Source of the DNA: Palsa-965 sp044448685
Lineage (GTDB): Bacteria; Bacteroidota; Bacteroidia; Palsa-965
Length of the DNA stretch: 64,000 nt
Direction of reading: 5' to 3'
Assembly (NCBI GenBank): GCA_044448685.1
Contig: JBIOHC010000015.1
Location: forward strand, 1-64,000
Positions 17,153 to 25,694 of the stretch are shown here, in pieces; the stretch's first letter is position 1; the number at the start of each line of letters is the position of its first letter. A model generated the notes under the pieces. It was not told the DNA's origin, ran no database searches, and saw nothing but the letters and a program-made list of their open reading frames with translations. Made by a program: the position numbers and the translations under genes.

Positions 17153-18223
17153 ATGCAGGGAATCAGGATACTTCTGTTGTTTATGTATTGTTCTGTCACG
17201 GGGTTTGCCCAGGTTGGGGGTGCCGGTATCTATGAATTCCTTAATCTTTCCAATTCTGCACGTTCTACTTCCATGGCCGGGGCTCCGATCAGTGTAAGAG
17301 ACCAGGATCTGAATCTGGCCATCGTAAACCCAGCATTGCTTGATTCAACCATGAGCAATCAGCTGGCCCTTAATTATACCAAGTATCTGCCGGATGTGAA
17401 TATCAATTATGGCTTCGTTTCTTATGCCAAACATTTCTGCAATATTGGTACGTTCAATGGTACCATACAATATGTGAATTACGGGCAATTCAAGGAAACG
17501 GATGCTACCGGGCTGCAGATAGGGACATTCACGGCTTCTGACTATTCGTATAACCTGGGATACGGCAAAGTGATAGGTAAACCTGATTCGAACCGGCTGA
17601 TAAGTGTAGGTGCCAATCTGAAATTCATTTATTCCAACCTCTTTACCTATAGCTCAACGGGTGTTTCGGCTGATATCGCATGTAACTATTACAATGCAAA
17701 ACATAATTTTTCGGCATCCGTCATCCTGCGTAATTATGGTCGCCAGCTAACCGATTATTATTCTGGTAACCAGGAACCTCTTCCTTCTGAACTGATGGCT
17801 GGTATTGCATTTAAACCCAAGCATGCCCCGTTTCGTATAAGTCTTACAGGAACACATTTGCAGACCTGGGATCTGACCTATATAGACCCGGCGAATCCTC
17901 CGCTTACAACAGATCCTCTGACCGGGATGCCTATCAAGCAAAATCATTATAAAATATTCGGAGATAAACTCATGCGTCATTTGCTTTTCGGTGGTGAACT
18001 GTTGTTAAGTAAAAATTTCAATATCCGTTTCGGCTATGATTATGAACGCCGCCAGGAAATGATGGTCGATTCGCGCCGGGGGATGGTAGGCTGGGCCTTT
18101 GGTTTTGGCTTCCGTATTTACAAGTTCCACCTCAGTTACGGGCACTCTGTCTATTCCATAGCAGGAGGCTCCAATACGTTTTCCATTACCACCAATCTGA
18201 ATGATTTTTATTCCAGAAAGTAA
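17153..18223 (+). CDS. porQ: type IX secretion system protein PorQ
   Basis: A 356-residue outer-membrane protein of the PorQ family, needed with PorU, PorV and PorZ for the attachment step of type IX secretion. The start at ATG 17153 gives a signal peptide (MQGIRILLLFMYCSVTGFAQ) and has GGAGGA 12 bases upstream, one of the few purine-rich leaders in the window; the frame is open further, to 17114. Family blocks are YEFLNLSNSARSTSMAG, NPALLD, the barrel-like FKFIYSNLFTY-type strands and the C-terminal FHLSYGHSVYSIAG. Length is normal. It agrees with the three T9SS-sorted proteins in this window. Confidence 0.92.
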   Translation: MQGIRILLLFMYCSVTGFAQVGGAGIYEFLNLSNSARSTSMAGAPISVRDQDLNLAIVNPALLDSTMSNQLALNYTKYLPDVNINYGFVSYAKHFCNIGTFNGTIQYVNYGQFKETDATGLQIGTFTASDYSYNLGYGKVIGKPDSNRLISVGANLKFIYSNLFTYSSTGVSADIACNYYNAKHNFSASVILRNYGRQLTDYYSGNQEPLPSELMAGIAFKPKHAPFRISLTGTHLQTWDLTYIDPANPPLTTDPLTGMPIKQNHYKIFGDKLMRHLLFGGELLLSKNFNIRFGYDYERRQEMMVDSRRGMVGWAFGFGFRIYKFHLSYGHSVYSIAGGSNTFSITTNLNDFYSRK

Positions 18224-18261
18224 TTCCCCCTTTTTCCGCTCCTGTATACGTTTCAAAATTT

Positions 18262-18269
18262 TATCTTTG
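18262..18269 (+). promoter_or_regulatory. -7 motif (TATCTTTG) of cmk with almost no leader
   Basis: TATCTTTG is a full match to TAnnTTTG and ends 7 bases before the cmk ATG at 18277. With the start point expected 5-8 bases downstream, the message would be leaderless or nearly so. Confidence 0.5.
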
Positions 18270-18276
18270 TGGTCTC

Positions 18277-18999
18277 ATGCCAAAGATCACCATTGCTATT
18301 GACGGATATTCATCCTGCGGGAAAAGCACACTGGCGAAAGCCCTTGCTGTTCGACTCGGTTATAATTATGTTGATTCAGGTGCCATGTACAGGGCGGTAA
18401 CCCTTGATTGCCTCCGGAAAGGGATCATTAAGGACGGACAGTTCATGCGGGAGGAAGTGATTAAAATACTTGATTCCATTCACCTCTCTTTTGTCTACAA
18501 TCCTGCTTCCAAAGCTTCAGATACTTACCTGAACGGGGAGAATGTGGAAAAGGAAATCCGGCAAATGGATGTTTCCAGAAATGTAAGTCATGTGAGTGTG
18601 CTGAAAGAAGTCCGCGAAATGATGGCACATATTCAACGTGCTATGGGTGTTGATAAGGGCGTTGTTATGGATGGCAGGGACATAGGAACGAATATTTTTC
18701 CGGATGCGGAACTCAAAATATTCATGACAGCTGATACAGAAATAAGAACACTCCGCAGAGTTGATGAACTCACCTCTAAAGGAAATCATGTTACGTTTGA
18801 TGAAGTAAAAAAGAATCTTCTTTCCAGAGATTATGAGGATTCACACCGGGCTGAGAACCCGCTCCGGAAAGCGGATGATGCGGTAGTACTTGATAATTCG
18901 GACCTGAACAGAGAGGAACAACTTGATTTTGTTCTTAATCTGGTGCAGGATCTGAAGCTGGTCAGTAAGGATGAAGTAAACGCAGACGCTAAGAATTAA
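18277..18999 (+). CDS. cmk: (d)CMP kinase
   Basis: Phosphorylates CMP and dCMP to the diphosphates with ATP. The 240 residues include the P-loop GYSSCGKST (about residues 9-17), the NMP-binding region YVDSGAMYRAVTLDCL, the conserved GRDIGTNIFPDAELKIFMTA block and the LID-region RDYEDSHRAENPLRKADDA. Length is normal. The last 11 bases overlap the end of the convergent ispH gene, leaving no room for a terminator between them. Confidence 0.96.
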   Translation: MPKITIAIDGYSSCGKSTLAKALAVRLGYNYVDSGAMYRAVTLDCLRKGIIKDGQFMREEVIKILDSIHLSFVYNPASKASDTYLNGENVEKEIRQMDVSRNVSHVSVLKEVREMMAHIQRAMGVDKGVVMDGRDIGTNIFPDAELKIFMTADTEIRTLRRVDELTSKGNHVTFDEVKKNLLSRDYEDSHRAENPLRKADDAVVLDNSDLNREEQLDFVLNLVQDLKLVSKDEVNADAKN

Positions 19000-20260
19000 G
19001 CATAGACTTTTCCAAACCTTCCACCACTTCCTGAACTGAACCGGCTCCCGGAAAAAAGGAAAGGATACGTTGTAAAACCCCATCTACAATACTGTCCGGA
19101 CAGGACGCTCCGCTGGTCAGAATAATTTTAACAGGACGTTTTCCGGGTATGAACCCTGTCTTTTCAAGCAATTTCTGACGGTGGAAATCGTAATGACGGA
19201 TAATGCAATCCGATACAATCTCTTCCTTCCCGGAAATAAAATAGGTGGGGAGGAGTTTTTCACACAATTCAACAATATGGGAGGTATTGGAACTGTTATA
19301 CCCACCCACAACAATAGCCAGGTCGGCATCCTGGCTGAGTAATCCCTGAGTAGCCTGCTGGTTTTCATTCGTGGCATAACAAAGGGTGTCACGGGTATCT
19401 GCAAAATGGTCTTTGATGGCCGTCGTTCCATATTTCTCCTCCATTACTTTCCGGAAGTATTCAGCTATCTCCTGAGTTTCTGTAGCAAGCATGGTGGTCT
19501 GATTTATCACCCCTACTTTTTCAAGATCATGCTGCGGGTTAAACCCGGCAGAAATGCGGTTCCTGAAAAGAAGGTTAAATTCATCCAGGCTCAGCTTGCC
19601 AAGGATAAAATCGCCCAACTGCTGAGCCTCATGCATGTCTTTGATGATAATGGACGGAGCATGATGTTCACTGCGGGAGAAGGTTGCCCTGGTTTCCTCA
19701 TGGTTGTGTTTTCCATGTATAATGATGGAGTATTTTTCTTCCCCTAATTTTTCTGATTTTTTCCAAACCCGTTCTACAAACGGGCAGGTGGTATTATAAT
19801 GCTGAGGCTCTATGCCCAGTTCCCGGAGCTGGTTTTCTATGTTGAGGGTTGTTCCAAAGGCAGGAATGATAACGATGTCATCTTTATGGAGTTCTGACCA
19901 GGGAATGATCTGGTTCCCCCCTGTATCCATCAGAAACCGGACACCACGCTTCATCAGATCCTGATTTACATCCGGGTTGTGTATCATCTGACTTAACAGG
20001 AAAATACGTTTATCCGGGTTTTCTTCAATAGCTCTGAATGAGATTTCTATGGCATTCTCCACTCCGTAACAGAATCCAAAATGACGGGCTATATAAAAAT
20101 GTACAGGACCAAAATTCAGAACAGTCGGAAGGAAATCCTTTTTCTTGGGGTCCCTGTCCCGCCTGAGTTTTTTTATTCTTGATATGACCGGGCTATGATA
20201 AAATTCAGGTATCTGGAATGATTTCACGGATGTTTTTTCAAATTGGTTTAAACTGAGCAT
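18989..20260 (-). CDS. ispH: 4-hydroxy-3-methylbut-2-enyl diphosphate reductase, long form
   Basis: Last enzyme of the MEP isoprenoid pathway, a [4Fe-4S] protein reducing HMBPP to IPP and DMAPP. The three cluster cysteines are in ARHFGFCYGVENA, NTTCPFVERVWK and TSGASCPDSIVDGV. At 423 residues it is about 110 longer than the usual enzyme: an N-terminal extension of about 55 residues (IKKLRRDRDPKKKDFLPTV) and internal insertions such as ISAGFNPQHDLEKVGVINQT. I know this long form from other Bacteroidota. The start is ATG 20260 with a TAACTTTG motif 12 bases upstream. It is convergent with and overlaps cmk by 11 bases. Confidence 0.94.
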   Translation of the reverse strand: MLSLNQFEKTSVKSFQIPEFYHSPVISRIKKLRRDRDPKKKDFLPTVLNFGPVHFYIARHFGFCYGVENAIEISFRAIEENPDKRIFLLSQMIHNPDVNQDLMKRGVRFLMDTGGNQIIPWSELHKDDIVIIPAFGTTLNIENQLRELGIEPQHYNTTCPFVERVWKKSEKLGEEKYSIIIHGKHNHEETRATFSRSEHHAPSIIIKDMHEAQQLGDFILGKLSLDEFNLLFRNRISAGFNPQHDLEKVGVINQTTMLATETQEIAEYFRKVMEEKYGTTAIKDHFADTRDTLCYATNENQQATQGLLSQDADLAIVVGGYNSSNTSHIVELCEKLLPTYFISGKEEIVSDCIIRHYDFHRQKLLEKTGFIPGKRPVKIILTSGASCPDSIVDGVLQRILSFFPGAGSVQEVVEGLEKSMLNS

Positions 20261-20622
20261 TCTGATTCACTGCAAAGTTAAGGATTAGTATACACTATTT
20301 TATGACAGGGTTAGGAAACGAAGGTTTTATGTTTAAAGGATATTAAAGCAGAACAGGAATACCATCTGATATACAGACTATCCGGCAGGAAAGTTTAGAG
20401 GAAACTCCTGCAAGGATCGATTAAGAAAATGTAAAACGGCTTATAGGATAGTTAAGAATACAGGTGTTCATTAATGTAATAATTTGTTCACAAAAACAGA
20501 TTGATCTGATTTGAAAACAGGAATGAAAAAACGGGTGTTAAATGATTTTTATTTCTCATCAGAGTTCCTTATAAGGACATATTCAGGATCTATTTTTATC
20601 CTGTTAACTCAAATCCTCCGCC
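20261..20622. other. 362-base non-coding stretch between ispH and a T9SS protein gene
   Basis: Apart from the ispH -7 motif at 20273-20280 I see no gene, RNA or clear repeat. The sequence is AT-rich and must hold the promoter of the gene at 20623. A motif resembling -7 (TATTTTTA, near 20590) is present but lacks the final G. Confidence 0.5.
20273..20280 (-). promoter_or_regulatory. -7 motif (TAACTTTG) of ispH
   Basis: The minus strand reads TAACTTTG, ending 12 bases before the ispH ATG. The predicted leader is only a few bases long. No convincing -33 element. Confidence 0.45.
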
Positions 20623-21915
20623 TTGAAAAAACAACTCCGCTCTTCTTTAATGTCAATGCTATTCCTGGTTTTTATGACCGGAACAGGGTATACTCAGCTT
20701 GTCATCAATGAGCTCGGTATTGCTCCATCTTCGGGTGATGCCGGGGCAGGAGGGGAGTGGATAGAACTGTTCAACGGATGTAATGCAACGGCAGATATAA
20801 GCTGTTTCGTAATTATTTGGGTTGGAAAATCGGGCGGAGGAAATCCGGAAGGATGGACAGTGACCATTCCTGCCGGAACCACCATTGCTTCCTGCGGGTA
20901 TTATGTTATAGGGGGGTCCGGACTAACCGGAAGTTGCGGGGCCTGTTGGGCGAATTTGGGGGCAGGTGGTATTGCCTGGCTTGCCGGTACGCCAAATCTG
21001 GACCTCTCTGCAAGTTCAAATTCCGCTTTGAATACGATCAGGCCCGGCAACCTTGTAAACGGACAGGGCGAAATTGTTCTTATTGACCCGTCTGATAATA
21101 TAATCAGCGAAGTGTCTTATAATATCGGAAACTTTACCTCCTCCACCGATTACCCGGCAACGGCCAATACCCCTGCTACCTGCTATACGGCCAATCCCAT
21201 CAATGCGATAGCTGACGGGGCGAAGAATGTGAATGCCACTTTTGCGGCAGCAAATAATCACATTATCGAATTAAGGGCGGACAATAATTATTATGCCTCC
21301 GTGTCCTTTGGCACACCGGGAGCGGCCAACTCCACCCAGATCGGATGCGGGGTTTCCTGCATATTGCCTGTAACATGGATTTCAGAAGGTGCTAAAGGGC
21401 TTCCTGACGGTGTTTCAGTTCAATGGGAAACGGCTTCAGAAACCAACTGCGATCATTTTGAGATAGAGCTCCTGGAAGGGTCTGTCTTCAAAGAATTGAC
21501 CAGGGTTCCCGGGCATGGTACTACCAGCTCCGTTTCGTCTTATGCCGTAAACATTGAAAAAACATTTCTTCCCGGCGTTTCAGAGACATGTTATTTCAGG
21601 GTTAAAGAAGTGGACAGGAACGGAAATTTTGAGTTCTCTCCGGTATTTTCTGAAATAAAGGACAATAAACTGGATTTTGAGATTAACCCAACCGTGATCT
21701 ACCCGGGAAACCTTTTGACTGTTTCATTGAAAAAATGGGTAGGACAGGAACCTGTTCTGGCAGAGATCATTTCGGAAGATGGAAAAAGTGTTTATAATCA
21801 AATGATATACTCGTCATCCCAAACAATTTCTTTTCAACCTGCCCGATCAGGGATATACCTCTGTAAGTTGAGTTCAGGAGAACAGCTGTATATCAGGAAA
21901 TTTATTGTGAGGTAA
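20623..21915 (+). CDS. secreted lamin-tail-domain protein with T9SS sorting domain
   Basis: A 430-residue secreted protein. The start is TTG 20623, because it supplies the basic n-region MKKQLRSS before the hydrophobic core; the next ATG (20650) would give a signal peptide without positive charge. After cleavage (GYTQ) comes a lamin-tail domain, VINELGIAPSS followed by GGEWIELFNG and strand/loop segments to about residue 200 with Gly- and Cys-rich loops. A middle region (PVTWISEGAKGLPDGVSVQWETASE) is the link often seen before sorting domains. The C-terminal 75 residues (VIYPGNLLTVSLKK, GIYLCKLSSGEQLYIRKFIVR) form a type A T9SS sorting domain. Export to the cell surface by the PorQ-type machinery is inferred. 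Confidence 0.85.
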   Translation: MKKQLRSSLMSMLFLVFMTGTGYTQLVINELGIAPSSGDAGAGGEWIELFNGCNATADISCFVIIWVGKSGGGNPEGWTVTIPAGTTIASCGYYVIGGSGLTGSCGACWANLGAGGIAWLAGTPNLDLSASSNSALNTIRPGNLVNGQGEIVLIDPSDNIISEVSYNIGNFTSSTDYPATANTPATCYTANPINAIADGAKNVNATFAAANNHIIELRADNNYYASVSFGTPGAANSTQIGCGVSCILPVTWISEGAKGLPDGVSVQWETASETNCDHFEIELLEGSVFKELTRVPGHGTTSSVSSYAVNIEKTFLPGVSETCYFRVKEVDRNGNFEFSPVFSEIKDNKLDFEINPTVIYPGNLLTVSLKKWVGQEPVLAEIISEDGKSVYNQMIYSSSQTISFQPARSGIYLCKLSSGEQLYIRKFIVR

Positions 21916-22399
21916 TGCGGGGTTAAGTACTATGATCCCTGACATGTTAAAAAAATATTATTCTTGGGTAAGGAATATTAAGTTTTGTCGTTTAAAAAAA
22001 TAGAGTCTTCAGGTAAAACCGTTTTGGGCAGGAATTACCTGTATTCAGGTAATGGATGTAATAATTGATTGCAATTGTCAGGCATTCAATATGTTATATT
22101 ATTTTCTAATGCAACGCTCTCGTGGTATTCGGACTAAACCGGGCTAGGCTCCAGGTTCGAACAGGATAGTTTAAGCCCTTTCCTCCCTCCAATTTATACT
22201 TCCTAAGTGTAACTAAATTAGCTTATATTCGTATTGCATCCAGCGACCATCCTACAGGAGTTTTCCTTTCTCAGGAGAATCATCCGAAACCGCAAGCACA
22301 GATTCACATTTTGTTGAATTAGGTATACCCTGTTTTGGAAAATAATAAAACGGGATTTTATCATAAAAACAGAATTTCAATGTCTTAAATGCAGGTTTC
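21916..22399. other. 484-base non-coding stretch between two T9SS protein genes
   Basis: No gene found on either strand. It holds a perfect 8-bp hairpin at 22034-22053 and a further CAGGTAA at 22010. A GGTTCGAAC at 22154-22162 resembles a tRNA T-loop, but its flanks do not pair and no other tRNA part is present. The promoter of the 22400 gene must lie here, but I see no full TAnnTTTG in the last 100 bases. Confidence 0.5.
22034..22053. repeat. hairpin ATTACCTG-TATT-CAGGTAAT
   Basis: A perfect 8-bp inverted repeat with a 4-base loop, 119 bases after the preceding stop. There is no following T-tract. It may be a 3'-end structure or a binding site. Confidence 0.5.
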
Positions 22400-25300
22400 A
22401 TGAGATCTTTTTTACATCCCTTTTATCATTTAGTCGTGCTTTGTGTGTTGATGACCAGTCAACACATTCTGTCACAAACTACGGTAACAATTACCACCAA
22501 CGGAACCTGGACGGTTCCGGCAGGGGTGACGAGCATTAATCTTTATTTATGGGGAGGTGGTGGAGCAGGAGGAGGTGCAACTGGTACTACGGCTAACTGG
22601 CGAAATGGTGGTGGTGGTGGTGGTGGTGCTTGTTCTGTAAATTTAGCCGTTGCCGTAAGTGCAGGACAAGTATGGACTGTAACTGTTGGTAGCGGAGGTA
22701 CAGGTTCATCCGGAGCAGGAGGGGCTGGTGGACAAACAACTTTTGTATTGGGAGGAACAACCTATAGCGCTGCCGGTGGTACCGGAGGTGCAGTAGCCAG
22801 TGGTAGTTCAACTGGTACTGCCGCAGGAGGAGCAGGAGGAGGAGCTGCAGGCAGTACAGGAACCGTGCATAACGGAGGTACGGGAAGTACAGCCGATAAT
22901 AGCAGCGGAGTAACAGGAACAGGTGGAGGAGGTGGAGGGTCAACAGCAGCCGGAACAAGTCCTGCAAATAGCTGCGGCACCAGTGGTACGGGAGGAACCG
23001 GAACCTACCCGGGTGGTAATGGAGGTTATAATGGAAACTGTAGTTCTGGTTCAAATAATACAGGAGTTGCCGGAACAGTGCCCGGTGGTGGAGGAAGCGG
23101 AAACAACGATTGGACTACTGCCCATAGCGGAGGTGCCGGAGGAGCAGGGGAGGTTATTTTGACTTATACAGCTGCAGCCTGTTCCAATACACTTCCTTTT
23201 TCACAGAATTTCGATGCGGTATGGACAATTCCTACATCCCTTCTTAACGGTGCATGTGCCTGGAGCGGTGCCATTGGAGCAGGAGGGGACGCGAATAACC
23301 AATGGCAGCGGGATGATGATGTAACCAGCTGGACTTCCGGTTTAGGTACATATGCTCCAGCATATACGAGTGCAAGCCATTCAGCGCGTTTTCACACGTA
23401 CGATGCTCCGAATGCGACAACGGGTGATCTCATTTCACCTACAATTGATTTCAGCCCTGCCGGAACCAAAACCCTTACTTTCCAATATATCAATCCTGAA
23501 ACTGGTTCAAACCTGGATGTATATCTTTCAACGGATAACGGTGTAACGTATGGTGCCAGTTTATTGACACTGGGAAACAGCAATAATTGGGGCCTACAAA
23601 CTATCAGTCTTGGCGCATCAGTCAGCACAACATGCAAAATCAAGTTCAGGGCGACTTCGGATTATGGAAGTTATGATTTGGGAATAGATGATGTCAATAT
23701 TTCAGCACCTCCTGCGGGCCCCCCTACCACACAAGCCCTTAATCTGACTTTTTCAGGTGCAGATTGTCACGACCTGACCATTTCATGGACAAATGGAAAT
23801 GGTACAGGTCGTTATGTTTCCATGAACACTTCCAACACATTTACCGCACCGTCAAATGGGACTCCCCCGGCCACTCCGAATACGGTATGGGCTAATGCAG
23901 GGCAGCAGATCGTATTTGATGGAAGCGGGACCAGTGTTACAGTGAGTGGACTCGCTCCTGGTACTCTTTATTGGTTCAAGGTTTTTGAATACAATGGAAG
24001 CGGTGCTTCGATTAACTATTGTGTGGTTGCAGGAGCCAATAATCCGCTTAGCCAGTCGTCGTCAGCAATTGTTGCAGCTCCAACCACTTCGGCAAGTGCT
24101 GTCAATTTTTCTGCCACAACATGCAGCCAGACTACCGTAGCCTGGACAAACGGGAATGGTACAGGGCGGATTGTGGTAGCCAAAGCAGGCTCCGCAGTAA
24201 CGGGTACCCCTGTGAATGCTTCCGGATATATAGCCAACTCTTCATTCAGCTCAGGGAGTACCATTGCCGCGGGAGAATATGTGGTTTATAGCGGAGCAGG
24301 ATCAAATGTGACTGTCACCAGCCTTGCTGCGAGCACGACTTATTATTTCGCTGTGTTCGAAGATGACGGATCTACAGGGTGTGAAAGTTATAAGACTGCA
24401 GCTCCTGCGACCGGAAATGTGACCACTTCTTCATGTGCCAGTCAGATTCCATATATGACCAGTGCAGTTATAAATGCCTGTCCCGGACCCTGCGGAAGTG
24501 AAGGTGCCGATGAACTGCTCTTCTTTTCTTCCGGAAGCTATTCCATACCTGTGAGCCCTGCTAACATGATACTGACCTACGGTTCCAATCCGGCCCCGAC
24601 TAAAGTATATAACGGTTCTTTCACGGCCGATGCAACCATTACCGCTAACCTGAATGCCGCTGCCGGGTGTGCCGGTTTCTTCATTGATGCTGTAACAGCC
24701 GGTACCATTCCGGCAAACACCAATTTTTTGTTCACCAGCGATAATTATTGCAACGGAGCTTACGATTTTTCGACACTGTGTGCCTCCGGTTATGGACCGA
24801 TTTATATTATATATGTTAATGCAGCCGCCTGGGTACAAGTGCCGGGCAGTCCGTCTGGAAATTATGCAAATGCAGCCGGTTCGGGTGTTCCACGTTATTT
24901 CAGAACAGATTTCTCTGCTGTAACTGGTGGTGGAACAAGCGGGATAACAGATTATTCCTATATCTCTTCTTCCCTGGCCTGTGATTGTGACGGAGCTTCC
25001 TGTACCTGGGGCCCTTCAGGAGGTGCCCCCAGTCTGTACATCACCCCTAATTCATGCACATTCCCCATGACCGTTCTGCCCATTGTACTCAGTGATTTTA
25101 ACGGCAACAGGGAAGGAAAGAATGTTTTGCTGAACTGGACTACACAAACGGAAACTGATAATGCCTATTTTACGCTTGAACGAAGTGTGAACGGGACAGC
25201 ATTTGAATTTGTAGCTCAGATCAAAGGCGCAGGTAACAGCAGTGCTGTACTCCACTATGCTTATACTGACGATGGAGCTCCTTCCGGAATAATCTATTAC

Positions 25301-25624
25301 CGGCTTAAACAAACGGATTTTAACGGGCATTTTACGCGGTCCAATGAGATTTCCGTCAAGCCCCTTCATTATTTCAATGTACAAAGTGTTTACCCCAACC
25401 CGGCGACACAACAGCTGAATGTTTCCATTGAGCAGGAAAGCTCCAATAACCTTGTTGTATACATTTACAATTCAGAAGGAAAACGTGTTTATACGGCTAA
25501 TAAGACCGTGGCTGACAAAAACAGCACCCTGCAGATTGATCTGAGCGATTTCCCTTCCGGAATCTACCTCCTTTCGGTGAAAGGCGCCGATACAAACTAT
25601 CAGAGCAAGTTTATCAAACAATAG
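22400..25624 (+). CDS. large T9SS-secreted protein with glycine-rich domain and FN3-like repeats
   Basis: 1074 residues. A signal peptide (MRSFLHPFYHLVVLCVLMTS, cleavage after ILSQ) is followed by a glycine-rich domain of about 230 residues that opens with WTVPAGVTSINLYLWGGGG and alternates GGxGG tracts with short strands. This pattern is known from surface and phage-tail glycine-rich domains, where it packs as polyglycine-II helices. Next come a MAM/jelly-roll-like segment (about 260-430), two fibronectin-III-like modules with the repeated phrase WTNGNGTGR and the hinge LAPGTLYWFKVFEYNG / LAASTTYYFAVFEDDG, a lamin-tail-like module (about 690-870, including CDCDGASCTWGPSGG), and a type A T9SS sorting domain (SVYPNPATQQLNVSIE to LLSVKGADTNYQSKFIKQ). 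Probably a surface adhesin; the ligand is unknown. Confidence 0.85.
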   Translation: MRSFLHPFYHLVVLCVLMTSQHILSQTTVTITTNGTWTVPAGVTSINLYLWGGGGAGGGATGTTANWRNGGGGGGGACSVNLAVAVSAGQVWTVTVGSGGTGSSGAGGAGGQTTFVLGGTTYSAAGGTGGAVASGSSTGTAAGGAGGGAAGSTGTVHNGGTGSTADNSSGVTGTGGGGGGSTAAGTSPANSCGTSGTGGTGTYPGGNGGYNGNCSSGSNNTGVAGTVPGGGGSGNNDWTTAHSGGAGGAGEVILTYTAAACSNTLPFSQNFDAVWTIPTSLLNGACAWSGAIGAGGDANNQWQRDDDVTSWTSGLGTYAPAYTSASHSARFHTYDAPNATTGDLISPTIDFSPAGTKTLTFQYINPETGSNLDVYLSTDNGVTYGASLLTLGNSNNWGLQTISLGASVSTTCKIKFRATSDYGSYDLGIDDVNISAPPAGPPTTQALNLTFSGADCHDLTISWTNGNGTGRYVSMNTSNTFTAPSNGTPPATPNTVWANAGQQIVFDGSGTSVTVSGLAPGTLYWFKVFEYNGSGASINYCVVAGANNPLSQSSSAIVAAPTTSASAVNFSATTCSQTTVAWTNGNGTGRIVVAKAGSAVTGTPVNASGYIANSSFSSGSTIAAGEYVVYSGAGSNVTVTSLAASTTYYFAVFEDDGSTGCESYKTAAPATGNVTTSSCASQIPYMTSAVINACPGPCGSEGADELLFFSSGSYSIPVSPANMILTYGSNPAPTKVYNGSFTADATITANLNAAAGCAGFFIDAVTAGTIPANTNFLFTSDNYCNGAYDFSTLCASGYGPIYIIYVNAAAWVQVPGSPSGNYANAAGSGVPRYFRTDFSAVTGGGTSGITDYSYISSSLACDCDGASCTWGPSGGAPSLYITPNSCTFPMTVLPIVLSDFNGNREGKNVLLNWTTQTETDNAYFTLERSVNGTAFEFVAQIKGAGNSSAVLHYAYTDDGAPSGIIYYRLKQTDFNGHFTRSNEISVKPLHYFNVQSVYPNPATQQLNVSIEQESSNNLVVYIYNSEGKRVYTANKTVADKNSTLQIDLSDFPSGIYLLSVKGADTNYQSKFIKQ

Positions 25625-25638
25625 AAAGCTAAACGTTT

Positions 25639-25678
25639 AATAGAAAAGCCCCCGACTTCTTTCGGGGGCTTTTCTATT
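25639..25678. terminator. bidirectional hairpin terminator between convergent genes
   Basis: A perfect 17-bp stem (25639-25655 with 25662-25678) with a 6-base loop CTTCTT. The core is AAAAGCCCCCGA/TCGGGGGCTTTT, so there are T-runs on both strands. It lies 14 bases after the T9SS gene stop and 16 bases before the gap stop, serving both directions. Confidence 0.9.
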
Positions 25679-25694
25679 AGGTATAAAAGGGCTT

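Noticed and set aside
22140..22180. tRNA-like T-loop sequence GGTTCGAAC at 22154-22162
   Set aside because: The flanking bases do not form a T-stem, and no acceptor, D or anticodon arm can be drawn around it.
22593..23054. Leucine/tyrosine/histidine-rich minus-strand ORF opposite the glycine-rich domain
   Set aside because: It is the antisense of GGN-rich codons; composition follows from the plus-strand gene.
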